From Zoogloea oryzae (GTDB lineage Bacteria; Pseudomonadota; Gammaproteobacteria; Burkholderiales; Rhodocyclaceae): 34,405 nt of DNA. The notes below the pieces were generated by a model. That model searched no databases, was not told where the DNA came from, and was given only the letters and a program-made list of their open reading frames with translations. Made by a program: the position numbers and the translations under genes. This document shows positions 15,951-23,501 of the stretch, piece by piece (positions within the stretch are counted from its first letter, which is position 1; each line of letters begins with the position of its first letter). Where the stretch lies: NCBI RefSeq assembly GCF_030161255.1, contig NZ_BSPX01000051.1, forward strand, positions 1 through 34,405. Direction: 5' to 3'.

Positions 15951-16080
15951 GCACCGCTTTGCCGGCGGCGACGGCTTCTTCGTGCCGTACATCCCGGAAG
16001 AGCTGCTCGCCCGCACTGCCAACATGGGCAATGCCATCGAGCTGGGACTGGCCGGTGTGGCACTGATCGGAGGCGGCGCG
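15951..16080 (+). pseudogene. internally deleted remnant of the SUV3-like helicase 3' end
   Basis: Four short blocks match the helicase gene in order. 15951-15972 matches 2787-2808, 15965-16020 matches 3173-3228, 16018-16045 matches 3343-3370, and from 16039 onward the match is to 3588 onward. The joins fall at short repeats shared by the two parental ends: GCGGCGAC (8 bp), CCGCC (5 bp) and GAGCTGG (7 bp). The removed lengths are 372, 117 and 224 bases. The first two keep frame and the third shifts into the DUF3820 frame. The remnant therefore reads HRFAGGDGFFVPYIPEELLA onward without a stop into the DUF3820 copy. No helicase motor motif survives. An ATG at 15883 could start a 137-residue fusion with DUF3820, but expression is unknown. 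Confidence 0.8.
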
Positions 16081-16296
16081 ATGAACCCGGAACTCCTCGA
16101 ACTGCTGGTCACCCGCAGCATGCCCTACGGCAAGTTCAAGGGCCGCCTGCTGGCCGACCTGCCCGGGCATTACCTGGCGTGGTTTGCCCGGGAAGGCTTT
16201 CCCGCCGGGCAGCTGGGCCAGCTGCTGGCGATCATGCACGAGCTCGATCACAACAACCTGCGGGCGCTCCTCGACCCGCTGCGGCGGCCGGGCTGA
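16039..16296 (+). repeat. direct repeat copy 2: helicase tail fragment plus DUF3820 gene
   Basis: Partner of the block at 3588-3842, 258 bp because of a 3-base insertion near the gene end. The two copies bracket the LysR-to-hsdM segment and could support deletion of that segment by homologous recombination. Confidence 0.9.
16081..16296 (+). CDS. DUF3820 family small protein (copy 2)
   Basis: 71-residue DUF3820 protein, the same as copy 1 at 3630-3842 except for one extra proline near the C-terminus. At the DNA level one synonymous change (CCG to CCC) and one 3-base insertion separate the two genes. The ribosome site GGAG (16069-16072) and start context are also shared. Function unknown. Unlike copy 1 there is no intact helicase upstream, and the frame continues open upstream to 15883, so a fused 137-residue form is possible. 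The flavin-reductase-like gene follows after 56 bp. Confidence 0.82.
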   Translation: MNPELLELLVTRSMPYGKFKGRLLADLPGHYLAWFAREGFPAGQLGQLLAIMHELDHNNLRALLDPLRRPG

Positions 16297-16352
16297 AGCC
16301 ACGGGCTTGCGGGGGTAAGATCGGGCAGGGCAAGACCGTTGGAGGTGCTTCC

Positions 16353-16895
16353 ATGCGCGAACTGGAACTCGGCAAGGCATTCACGCTGATGGAATCCGGG
16401 CCCGTGGTGCTGGTGACGACCCACGATGGGCAGAAGGGCAACATCATGACCCTCTCGTGGACGATGGTCTTGGATTTCACGCCGGTCTTCGCCATCACCA
16501 CCGGCGGCTGGAATTACTCCTACGCGGCGCTGCGGGAGCGCGGCGAGTGCGTGATTGCGGTGCCCACGGTCGATCTGCTGGATCAGGTGGTGGGCATCGG
16601 CACCTGCTCGGGGGCCGATACCGACAAGTTTTCCAGGTTCGGGCTCACGCCGCTGCCGGCAAGGGTGGTCCGGCCGCCGCTGATCCAGGAATGCCTCGCC
16701 AACATCGAATGCCGGGTCGTCGAGATCGTCACCCCGTACAACATCGTGGTGCTGCAAGGCGTCGCCGCCCACATCGACGACACCCGCCGGGAGCGGCGGA
16801 TGGTTCATGCGGTGGGGGATGGCCGCTTCATCGTCGATGGGCGCCGGATCGACCGCAGGGCGATGATGGCGGCCAGGCTCCCGCCGGGCGTCTGA
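16353..16895 (+). CDS. flavin reductase-like FMN-binding family protein
   Basis: 180-residue protein of the flavin reductase-like split-barrel domain. Recognised from the N-terminal pattern VVLVTTHDGQKGNIMTLSWTM, the FAITTGGWNYSYAAL segment, ECVIAVPTVDLLDQVVGIGT, and the conserved central block with IECRVVEIV. These proteins bind FMN and either supply reduced flavin to a partner oxygenase or act alone. No oxygenase gene is adjacent, so the role is open. The ATG at 16353 is preceded by a strong GGAGGTG (16341-16347). Convergent with the kinase gene, 19 bp away. Confidence 0.87.
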   Translation: MRELELGKAFTLMESGPVVLVTTHDGQKGNIMTLSWTMVLDFTPVFAITTGGWNYSYAALRERGECVIAVPTVDLLDQVVGIGTCSGADTDKFSRFGLTPLPARVVRPPLIQECLANIECRVVEIVTPYNIVVLQGVAAHIDDTRRERRMVHAVGDGRFIVDGRRIDRRAMMAARLPPGV

Positions 16896-16914
16896 TGGCC
16901 TGTGCGCTGATCGG

Positions 16915-19900
16915 CTACGCGCCTCGGGTGGCGTGACGCTGCTGCAGCCAGCGCAGCAGCGTCACGAACAGCGTGTCGGGATTGACCGGCTTGGTGATGA
17001 AGTCATTCATCCCGGCCTCGAAGCAGCGCGCCTTGTCTTCGGCAAAGGCGTTGGCGGTCATCGCCACGATCGGGACGGACTGCGCGCCGCCAAGCTGGCG
17101 AATCCTGCGGGTGGCCTCCAGTCCGTCCATGTTCGGCATCTGCATGTCCATCAGGATCAGCGCGTAGTCGTTCTCGCCGGCGAGCTTCAGGGCCTGCGCG
17201 CCGTCTTCGGCGATGTCGATCAGCAGGCCGACATCTTCCAGCAGCGTCAAGGCAACCTCCCGGTTGATGGGCTCGTCCTCGGCCAGCAGGATGCGGGTGC
17301 CGGAGAACGCCTGCCGGAGGGTGTCCTCGGCGTTTGTGGCGGCACGGGCTGCGATCGCGCCGCGGCCGCCGTCGCCCTTCTTCAGGCGCACGGCCAGCCA
17401 GAAGGTGCTGCCCTTGCCCGGCTCCGTCTCCACGCCGGCATCGCCGCCCATCAGCTGGGCGATCTTCCTGGTGATGGCGAGGCCCAGGCCGGTTCCGCCG
17501 TATTTGCGGCTGATCGAGTTGTCGGCCTGCTCGAAGGCGGAGAAGAGCCGGGGCAGGGCCTCCGGCGAGATGCCCGGGCCGGTGTCGCTCACTTCAAAGC
17601 GGACGCGGGCCGTCTCCGGGGTTTCGTCCATGAGCCTGACGCGCAGGGTGACGCTGCCTTCCTCGGTGAATTTCACCGCGTTGGCCAGGTAGTTGAGCAG
17701 TGCCTCCTGAAGTCGGGTGCGGTCGCCCAGGAGATTGCCGGGCAGATCGCCGACCTCGATGCCGTATCTGAGCCCCTTGGCCCTGACGCGGACGCTGACC
17801 ATGCTGGAGACGTCGTCGATCAGCTCGTCCAGATCGAGCGGGTCTTCGGCCAGGGAGAGCTTGCCGGCCTCGATCTTGGACAGGTCCAGGACGGCATTGA
17901 CGATCTCGAGGAGGTGATTGCCGGCGGCTTCGATCTTGTTGAGCCTGCCCGCCTGATGCTCGGCAACCCCGTTGCGGCGCAGGATGTGCGTCATGCCGAT
18001 GATGGCGTTGAGAGGTGTCCTGATCTCGTGGCTCATGTTGGCCAGGAAGGCGCTCTTGGCCATGTTGGCCGTCTCGGCGGCCTGCTTGGCGAGCTGCAGC
18101 GCCGCGGTGCGCTCCTTGACCAGTGTTTCCAGGTGATCCCGGTGGGCAATGAGTTCCCGCTCGGTCCGCTTGCGCTCGGTGATGTCGGTGGCGATGCCCA
18201 GCAGCCCCGAGACCTTGAGATGCTCCGAATCCGCGTAGAGCGGTGTCTTGACCTCCCAGTAGATGCGGTCGGTCTTGTCCGGGCCGTCACCGGGCACCAC
18301 GATCTCCACTTCGCTCTTGGCCCCGGAAAAGACCTGAAGGTCGATGGTGCGCAGGCGCTGCACCGTTTCGGGCGGAAAGAAGTCGGCGTCGCCCCTGCCG
18401 AGCAGCACTTCGGCCGTGCAACCGAACATCTTCAGTGTCATCTGGTTGGCGTAGGTGTAGCGCGACTCCAGATCCTTGATGAACACATGGGCCGGCACGG
18501 CATCCAGGGCTTCCCTGAAGCGCTCGTTCTCGGCCAGGGTGGTTCTGAGCCTGATGTCGGACTGGATGCGGTCGGTGATGTCCATGTGAATGCCGGTCAG
18601 GCGAAGGGCGCGCCCCGTCTGATCCCATTCCGTGACCTGGCCCACCGAATCGATCCACTGCCATTCGCCGGCCTTGTTGCGTCGCCGATAGCGCATCTCC
18701 TGCACCGAGCCGGTCTTGAGCGCCAGCCGGAGCAAGGCTTGCAGCTGCGGCAGGTCGTCCGGGTGGATGCTGTTCCTCCAGTCGCTCATGGTCGAGTTGA
18801 ACTCAGCCGGGTCGAAGCCGAGCATGCGCGGATACTCCGGGCTGACCGCGATCTCCCCGGTCTGGAGGTTGGCTTCAAACCACCCCTGGCGGGCGATCCG
18901 CAGAGCCATGTTGAGACGCTGCTCGCTGTTCTCCAGGGCCTGCTTGGATTGCTTGTGCTCGGTGATGTCGTGGCTGATTCCCAGCACGCCAATGAGATGG
19001 CCATGCTCGTCGCGCATGGGAATCTTGGTCGTTTCGAGGATCTCGCGATGCCCGTCCGAGGCGAAGCTGACTTCCTCCTCGTTGATGCTCGGCCCGTTCG
19101 TCTCCATGGCCTTCCTGTCGTGGGCGCGGAAGAAATCCGCCAGCTCCCTGCTCACGAAGTCGTAATCGGTCTTGCCGACGATCGCCTGCTCGCTCGCGCC
19201 GAAAAACGCCTCGAATCGCCGATTGCACGACAGGTAAACCCCCTGGGCATCCTTCAGCCAGATGAGGTCGGGGAGCGTGTCGATCAGCGTGCGCAGGATC
19301 GCGCGCTCTCGAACCACGGCGTGCTCTGCCGCCTGCAAGGCCTCGCGGTCGCTCTGCTGCTGCTCGTAATTGCGAAAGCTCACGCAGAGCAGCATGGTTG
19401 CCAGCGGGTAGAACAGCAGGAGCACCCACCAGGCCTGCTCGATGAAGGCGTGCCCAGCGCGGTTTGGCAGCTGCGCAAACGCCACCAGCTGGCCAATCTG
19501 CACCACCACCCCCAGCGCAACGAAGTCCAGGGGCGATGGTGATCTTCTCCGCTTCGCCCACCACCAGCGCGCCAGCACGCCCAGCAAGGCTGACTGCGCG
19601 ATGACCATCACGCCCACCGTCGCGCCAGTGCCGCCCAGGTGGTAGCGGTACACCGCCGCCATGGCGGCGGCGATGGCAGCCGCCAGGCCACCGCCGACGA
19701 CACCGGCGACCGACAGCACGATCGACCGGCCATCAAAAATCAGCCCCGGCGCAAAGGTGACCGGATTGACCATGCCCAGCAAGGCGACGCACCCGAACAA
19801 CAGGCCGATCGATCCCTCCCGGCTCTGGCTGTTTTTCTCGAAACGCGAGAAGACAGCCTGCCCCGCCGCAACCAGGGCAACCAGAAAGGCAATGTTGTTG

Positions 19901-19917
19901 ATGAGTCCAATGAGCAT
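16915..19917 (-). CDS. membrane hybrid sensor histidine kinase (5TMR-LYT, PAS repeats, HisKA, HATPase, REC)
   Basis: 1000-residue inner-membrane hybrid kinase. Residues 1-180 form a LytS-like 5TMR-LYT region with the family signature NPVTFAPGLIFDGRSIVLS (51-69). Three PAS/PAC units follow (about 203-330, 331-455, 462-590; the second is a PAS fold with GIHMDITDR). A short coiled coil leads to HisKA with phospho-acceptor His630 in FLANMSHEIRTPLN. The HATPase domain has Asn746, DTGPGIS (778-784) and GGTGLGLAI (807-815). A C-terminal receiver (875-990) has Asp879-Glu882 region acids, phospho-acceptor Asp924 in LILMDMQMPN, and Lys976. The output partner is not nearby; phosphorelay to an unlinked Hpt protein is likely. 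ATG at 19917. Confidence 0.93.
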   Translation of the reverse strand: MLIGLINNIAFLVALVAAGQAVFSRFEKNSQSREGSIGLLFGCVALLGMVNPVTFAPGLIFDGRSIVLSVAGVVGGGLAAAIAAAMAAVYRYHLGGTGATVGVMVIAQSALLGVLARWWWAKRRRSPSPLDFVALGVVVQIGQLVAFAQLPNRAGHAFIEQAWWVLLLFYPLATMLLCVSFRNYEQQQSDREALQAAEHAVVRERAILRTLIDTLPDLIWLKDAQGVYLSCNRRFEAFFGASEQAIVGKTDYDFVSRELADFFRAHDRKAMETNGPSINEEEVSFASDGHREILETTKIPMRDEHGHLIGVLGISHDITEHKQSKQALENSEQRLNMALRIARQGWFEANLQTGEIAVSPEYPRMLGFDPAEFNSTMSDWRNSIHPDDLPQLQALLRLALKTGSVQEMRYRRRNKAGEWQWIDSVGQVTEWDQTGRALRLTGIHMDITDRIQSDIRLRTTLAENERFREALDAVPAHVFIKDLESRYTYANQMTLKMFGCTAEVLLGRGDADFFPPETVQRLRTIDLQVFSGAKSEVEIVVPGDGPDKTDRIYWEVKTPLYADSEHLKVSGLLGIATDITERKRTERELIAHRDHLETLVKERTAALQLAKQAAETANMAKSAFLANMSHEIRTPLNAIIGMTHILRRNGVAEHQAGRLNKIEAAGNHLLEIVNAVLDLSKIEAGKLSLAEDPLDLDELIDDVSSMVSVRVRAKGLRYGIEVGDLPGNLLGDRTRLQEALLNYLANAVKFTEEGSVTLRVRLMDETPETARVRFEVSDTGPGISPEALPRLFSAFEQADNSISRKYGGTGLGLAITRKIAQLMGGDAGVETEPGKGSTFWLAVRLKKGDGGRGAIAARAATNAEDTLRQAFSGTRILLAEDEPINREVALTLLEDVGLLIDIAEDGAQALKLAGENDYALILMDMQMPNMDGLEATRRIRQLGGAQSVPIVAMTANAFAEDKARCFEAGMNDFITKPVNPDTLFVTLLRWLQQRHATRGA
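16933..16965. repeat. perfect 12-bp inverted repeat at the kinase gene 3' end
   Basis: GTGACGCTGCTG (16933-16944) and CAGCAGCGTCAC (16954-16965) are exact reverse complements around a 9-base loop. The hairpin encodes the last residues of the kinase (VTLLRWLQQRHA). It lies by the convergent junction with the flavin-reductase-like gene and could act as a stop or stability element for either transcript. No T-run follows on either strand. Confidence 0.5.
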
Positions 19918-20216
19918 AGGTTGGCGTCGAGGATGGAAGTACTTCCTGCAGTTACGAGGCGCGATTGACGCTATTTAAAGCTCGCCGGATTTGCTGGTGG
20001 GACGCAGGCGCCACCTGACCATTTACGGATGAGCCCGCCGAAAGAAAAGACAGCTTTTTATCGGTTGAGGGCGATTACATCACGCTCGCGTGTCCGGGCC
20101 GTGGTTCGCCGGGTGAAAAGTCGCATCACCACGGCCCCGTGGCTACCGCGCCGTCACGTCCGGTTCAGGTTTCATTGGGCAGTTTCCAGCCGTGCGTTCG
20201 TATTTCATCCCGAGTG
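19918..20216. other. divergent intergenic region between kinase and TetR operon
   Basis: About 300 bp with no convincing gene; a 63-codon frame at 20029-20220 has no family resemblance and no ribosome site. It holds a perfect palindrome GGAAGTACTTCC (19935-19946) 17 bp upstream of the kinase start, a possible regulator site or a leader hairpin. No confident kinase promoter was found. Confidence 0.5.
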
Positions 20217-20259
20217 TTGACATAAAAAAAAGTAAACGTATGATTAAAACGACTGTTTG
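20217..20259 (+). promoter_or_regulatory. sigma70 promoter with PsrA/FadR-like operator for fatty-acid module A
   Basis: TTGACA (20217-20222) and TATGAT (20239-20244) are spaced by 16 bp in AT-rich DNA, a near-consensus promoter. Immediately downstream is AAAC-GACT-GTTTG (20247-20259). This fits the AAAC-N2-4-GTTT arrangement published for PsrA, a TetR repressor of fatty-acid genes in Pseudomonas. Binding here would cover the transcription start. The first gene downstream encodes a TetR protein, consistent with autoregulation. The ATG is 51 bp after the -10. Confidence 0.7.
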
Positions 20260-20295
20260 ATTTTACCCCGTCAGTCAGCTTTCGAGGCCACTCCC

Positions 20296-20964
20296 ATGCG
20301 CGACGACAACGCCAAGACATCTGCCGATACCCGCAGCCGCATCCTCGATGCGGCCGAGGTGCTGTTCATGGAGCACGGCTTCGACGGCACGTCGATGCGC
20401 ATGATCACCGGCAGCGCCGGGGTCAATCTGGCCGCGGTGAATTATCACTTCGGCACCAAGGAGCTGCTGATCCAGGAGGTCTTCCGCCGGCGCCTGACCG
20501 ATCTCAACAACGCGCGTCTGGTGGTGCTGGATCAGATGGAGGCCGAGGCGGGCGGGGCGCCGCTCAAGCCGAGCCGCATCGTCGATGCCTTCTTCGGCAC
20601 CGCGCTGCGGATGGCGGCCGACGTGGAGGGCGGCGGGCACACCTTCATGTGCCTGCTCGGTCGCACCTACACCGAGCCCAACGAGTTCGTGCGCAAGTTT
20701 CTGGCCGAGGAGTACGCCGAGTGCGTCGAGCGCTTTCTGTCGGCGCTGTACCGGGCGCTGCCCGAGGTGGAGCGCAAGGAGATCCTGTGGCGCTTCCATT
20801 TCATGATGGGCGCGATGTCGTACGCCATCGCCGGCACCGACGCGCTGCAACTTGTCACCGGCAAATTCGATGACGAGCACCCGTCGCGCCTGGCGCCACG
20901 GTTGATGAGTTTTCTGCTGGGCGGCCTGCGCGCGCCGCTGGCGGATTTTGGTTCGAACCCATAA
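20296..20964 (+). CDS. TetR-family regulator of fatty-acid degradation (module A)
   Basis: 222-residue TetR/AcrR regulator. The DNA-binding domain (about 10-60) reads TRSRILDAAEVLFMEHGFDG, MRMITGSAGVNLAAVNYHFG and TKELLIQEVF. The C-terminal ligand-binding domain is large and helical. As first gene of an operon with fadE, thiolase and FadJ-like genes and with a PsrA-like site in its promoter, it is probably an acyl-CoA-responsive repressor. It is functionally like PsrA or the betaproteobacterial FadP, though which one cannot be told. The ATG at 20296 was chosen over an in-frame TTG at 20257, which lies inside the operator. A second TetR of similar build at 28601 shares the FMEXG and NYHFG blocks. 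Confidence 0.87.
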   Translation: MRDDNAKTSADTRSRILDAAEVLFMEHGFDGTSMRMITGSAGVNLAAVNYHFGTKELLIQEVFRRRLTDLNNARLVVLDQMEAEAGGAPLKPSRIVDAFFGTALRMAADVEGGGHTFMCLLGRTYTEPNEFVRKFLAEEYAECVERFLSALYRALPEVERKEILWRFHFMMGAMSYAIAGTDALQLVTGKFDDEHPSRLAPRLMSFLLGGLRAPLADFGSNP

Positions 20965-21015
20965 AGAAACGGATGCGGGCCGCGAACGACGGCACCGCAC
21001 GCGAGGAGACATCTC

Positions 21016-23493
21016 ATGGCTTACTGGTTTCTGGTTTCCCTCCCTCCCCTGGTGGTCGCGCTCGCCTACGGGCGAGCGCCTTTTTTTGCCTGGTATGGGG
21101 TGGGGCTGGCGTGGATTGCGGCGCTCGGCTGGCTGGCCGCGTGGCCGGTGGCGCTGACCGCCGGCGTGGTGGCCGCGGTGGCGGTGATCGGGGCGGTCTT
21201 CCTGCTGCCCGCCGTGCGGCGCGGGCTGGTGACGGCGCAGATCTTCAAGCCTTTCCGCAAGGCGCTGCCTTCGATGTCGCAGACCGAAAAGGACGCGCTG
21301 GAGGCCGGCACGGTGTGGTGGGAAGGCGAGCTGTTTGCCGGCAAGCCCGACTGGAACCGCCTGCTGGCTTTCCCCAAGCCCACGCTGACGCCCGAGGAGC
21401 AGCGCTTCCTGGATGTGGAAACCGATGAGCTGTGCCGCCTGACCAAAGACTGGGAATGCACCCAGCAGCAGGACATGCCGGCCGAAGTGTGGCGTTACAT
21501 CAAGGAGAAGGGCTTCCTCGGGATGATCATCCCCAGGGAGTTCGGCGGTAAAGGCTTCTCGGCCTACGCCCACTCGCAGGTGGTGACCAAGCTGTCCACC
21601 CGCTCGTCGGCGCCGGCCGTCACCGTGATGGTGCCCAATTCCCTCGGGCCGGCCGAGTTGCTGCTGCACTACGGCACGCCGGAGCAGAAGCGCCACTACC
21701 TGCCGCGCCTTGCCAGCGGGCAGGACATCCCGGCCTTTGCGCTCACCAGCCCGTGGGCGGGCTCGGATGCGGCGTCGATCCCGGATTCCGGCGTGATCTG
21801 CCGCGACATCTACCAGGGCCGCGAGGTGCTGGGGATGCGCGTGAGCTTCGACAAGCGCTACATCACCCTGGCGCCGGTGTGCACGGTGTTCGGCCTGGCC
21901 TTCCGCCTGTACGATCCGATGCACCTGCTGGGCGACGTGGAAGACCTGGGCATCACCTGCGCGCTGGTGCCCCACGACCACCCGGGCGTGGATATCGGCC
22001 GGCGCCACTTCCCGCTCAACGCGGTGTGGATGAACGGCCCGATCCGCGGCAAGGACGTGTTCATGCCCCTGGAGTTCATCATCGGCGGCCCCAAGATGGC
22101 AGGGCAGGGCTGGCGGATGCTGATGGAGTGCCTGGCGGCCGGGCGTTCGATCTCGCTGCCCGGCTCCAACACCGGCATGCTCAAGATGACCGCCCGCGCG
22201 GTGGGCGCCTATGCCCGCGTGCGCTACCAGTTCAAGACGGCGGTGGGCAAGTTCGAGGGCGTCGAGGAGGCGCTCACCCGCATCGGCGCCAACGCCTACC
22301 TGTGCGACGCTGCGCGGGTGATGACCGCCGGCGCCATCGACCTGGGCGAGAAGCCGTCCGTCGTGTCGGCCATCGTCAAGTACCACGTCACCGAGCGCGC
22401 CCGGCAGTCGGTGAATGATGGCATGGACGTGATCGGCGGCAAGGGCATCTGCCTGGGCCCGCAGAACTTCCTCGGCCGCGCCTACCAGCAGGTGCCGGTG
22501 GGCATCACCGTGGAAGGCGCCAACATCCTCACCCGCAGCCTGATCCTCTTCGGCCAGGGCGCGATCCGCTGCCATCCGTATGTGCTGAAGGAAATGGACG
22601 CGGCCCGCAGCGGCGATCTGACCGCCTTCGACGACGCCTTCTGGGGCCACATCGGTTACACCATCAACAACGCCGGCCGGGCGCTGGTGATGGGCATGAC
22701 GGGCTCGCACTTCGTGGCCGTGCCGGCCAACATCGCGCCGGAAGTGCGCCGTTACTACCAGCAGCTCACCCGCTTCTCGGCCGCCTTCGCCTTCATCGCC
22801 GACATCTCGATGGGCACCCTCGGCGGTGCGCTCAAGCGCAAGGAGAAACTCTCGGCGCGGCTGGGTGACATCCTGTCGCTGATGTACCTGGCGTCCGCCA
22901 CCCTCAAGCGCTTCGAGGACGAAGGCCGCCAGCGCGCCGATCTGCCGCTCCTCCACTGGGCGATCTGGGACTGCATGTTCAAGATCCAGAACGCCTTCGA
23001 AGGCGTGATCGCCAACTTCCCCAACCGCTTCTTCGCGCTGCTGCTGCGCCGGGTGGTGGTCTTCCCGCTGGGCCGGCCCTACGTGGTGCCGTCCGACAAG
23101 CTGGGCCACGAGGTGGCGACCCTGCTCATCAACCCGTCCGAAACCCGCGACCGCCTCACCTCCGACGTGCATCTGCCCACCGATCTGGAAGAGCCCGTCG
23201 GCGCGCTGGAAGCCGCGCTGCTGGCGACGATCGCCGCCGAGCCCATCGAGGCCAAGGTGCGCCAGGCGATCAAGCGCGGCGAGTTCAAGCCCGGCCTGCT
23301 GGTGAATGGCGGCGTCGATGCGCTGTACGACGCGGCCTTCACCGCCGGCATCATCAGCGGCGACGAGCACCGCCTGATCCGCCGCCGCGGCGAACTGCGC
23401 GACAAGGTGATCCGGGTGGATGACTTTCCCTACGACTTTGGCCTGCGCGACGCGCTCGCCGATGTGACCGAACCGCAGAAGCAGGCCGCCTGA
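21016..23493 (+). CDS. fadE: acyl-CoA dehydrogenase, FadE type
   Basis: 825-residue FAD-dependent acyl-CoA dehydrogenase of the long FadE type, close to the 814 residues of E. coli FadE. Two or three hydrophobic segments at 1-65 suggest membrane association. The dehydrogenase core includes GFLGMIIPREFGGKG, then FALTSPWAGSD at about 239-249. Further on are SLPGSNTGMLKM and the VEGANILTRSLILFGQGA block near 497-514. The C-terminal FadE-specific domain runs to the end (about 600-825). It introduces the trans-2 double bond into acyl-CoA, the first step of beta-oxidation. GAGGAGA (21002-21008) precedes the ATG. It follows the TetR stop by 51 bp and precedes the thiolase by 8 bp. Confidence 0.95.
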   Translation: MAYWFLVSLPPLVVALAYGRAPFFAWYGVGLAWIAALGWLAAWPVALTAGVVAAVAVIGAVFLLPAVRRGLVTAQIFKPFRKALPSMSQTEKDALEAGTVWWEGELFAGKPDWNRLLAFPKPTLTPEEQRFLDVETDELCRLTKDWECTQQQDMPAEVWRYIKEKGFLGMIIPREFGGKGFSAYAHSQVVTKLSTRSSAPAVTVMVPNSLGPAELLLHYGTPEQKRHYLPRLASGQDIPAFALTSPWAGSDAASIPDSGVICRDIYQGREVLGMRVSFDKRYITLAPVCTVFGLAFRLYDPMHLLGDVEDLGITCALVPHDHPGVDIGRRHFPLNAVWMNGPIRGKDVFMPLEFIIGGPKMAGQGWRMLMECLAAGRSISLPGSNTGMLKMTARAVGAYARVRYQFKTAVGKFEGVEEALTRIGANAYLCDAARVMTAGAIDLGEKPSVVSAIVKYHVTERARQSVNDGMDVIGGKGICLGPQNFLGRAYQQVPVGITVEGANILTRSLILFGQGAIRCHPYVLKEMDAARSGDLTAFDDAFWGHIGYTINNAGRALVMGMTGSHFVAVPANIAPEVRRYYQQLTRFSAAFAFIADISMGTLGGALKRKEKLSARLGDILSLMYLASATLKRFEDEGRQRADLPLLHWAIWDCMFKIQNAFEGVIANFPNRFFALLLRRVVVFPLGRPYVVPSDKLGHEVATLLINPSETRDRLTSDVHLPTDLEEPVGALEAALLATIAAEPIEAKVRQAIKRGEFKPGLLVNGGVDALYDAAFTAGIISGDEHRLIRRRGELRDKVIRVDDFPYDFGLRDALADVTEPQKQAA

Positions 23494-23501
23494 GCTCCGC
23501 C

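Noticed and set aside
3843..16080. The whole segment as a classical transposon or integrative element
   Set aside because: No transposase, integrase, tRNA target, terminal inverted repeats or short target duplication found; only the DUF3820 direct repeat marks the ends.
20029..20220. 63-codon plus-strand frame in the kinase/TetR intergenic region
   Set aside because: Arg-rich translation without homology signs, no ribosome site, and it runs into the TetR operon promoter.
20275..23370. 1031-codon minus-strand open frame opposite the TetR and fadE genes
   Set aside because: Shadow of fadE; no family features.
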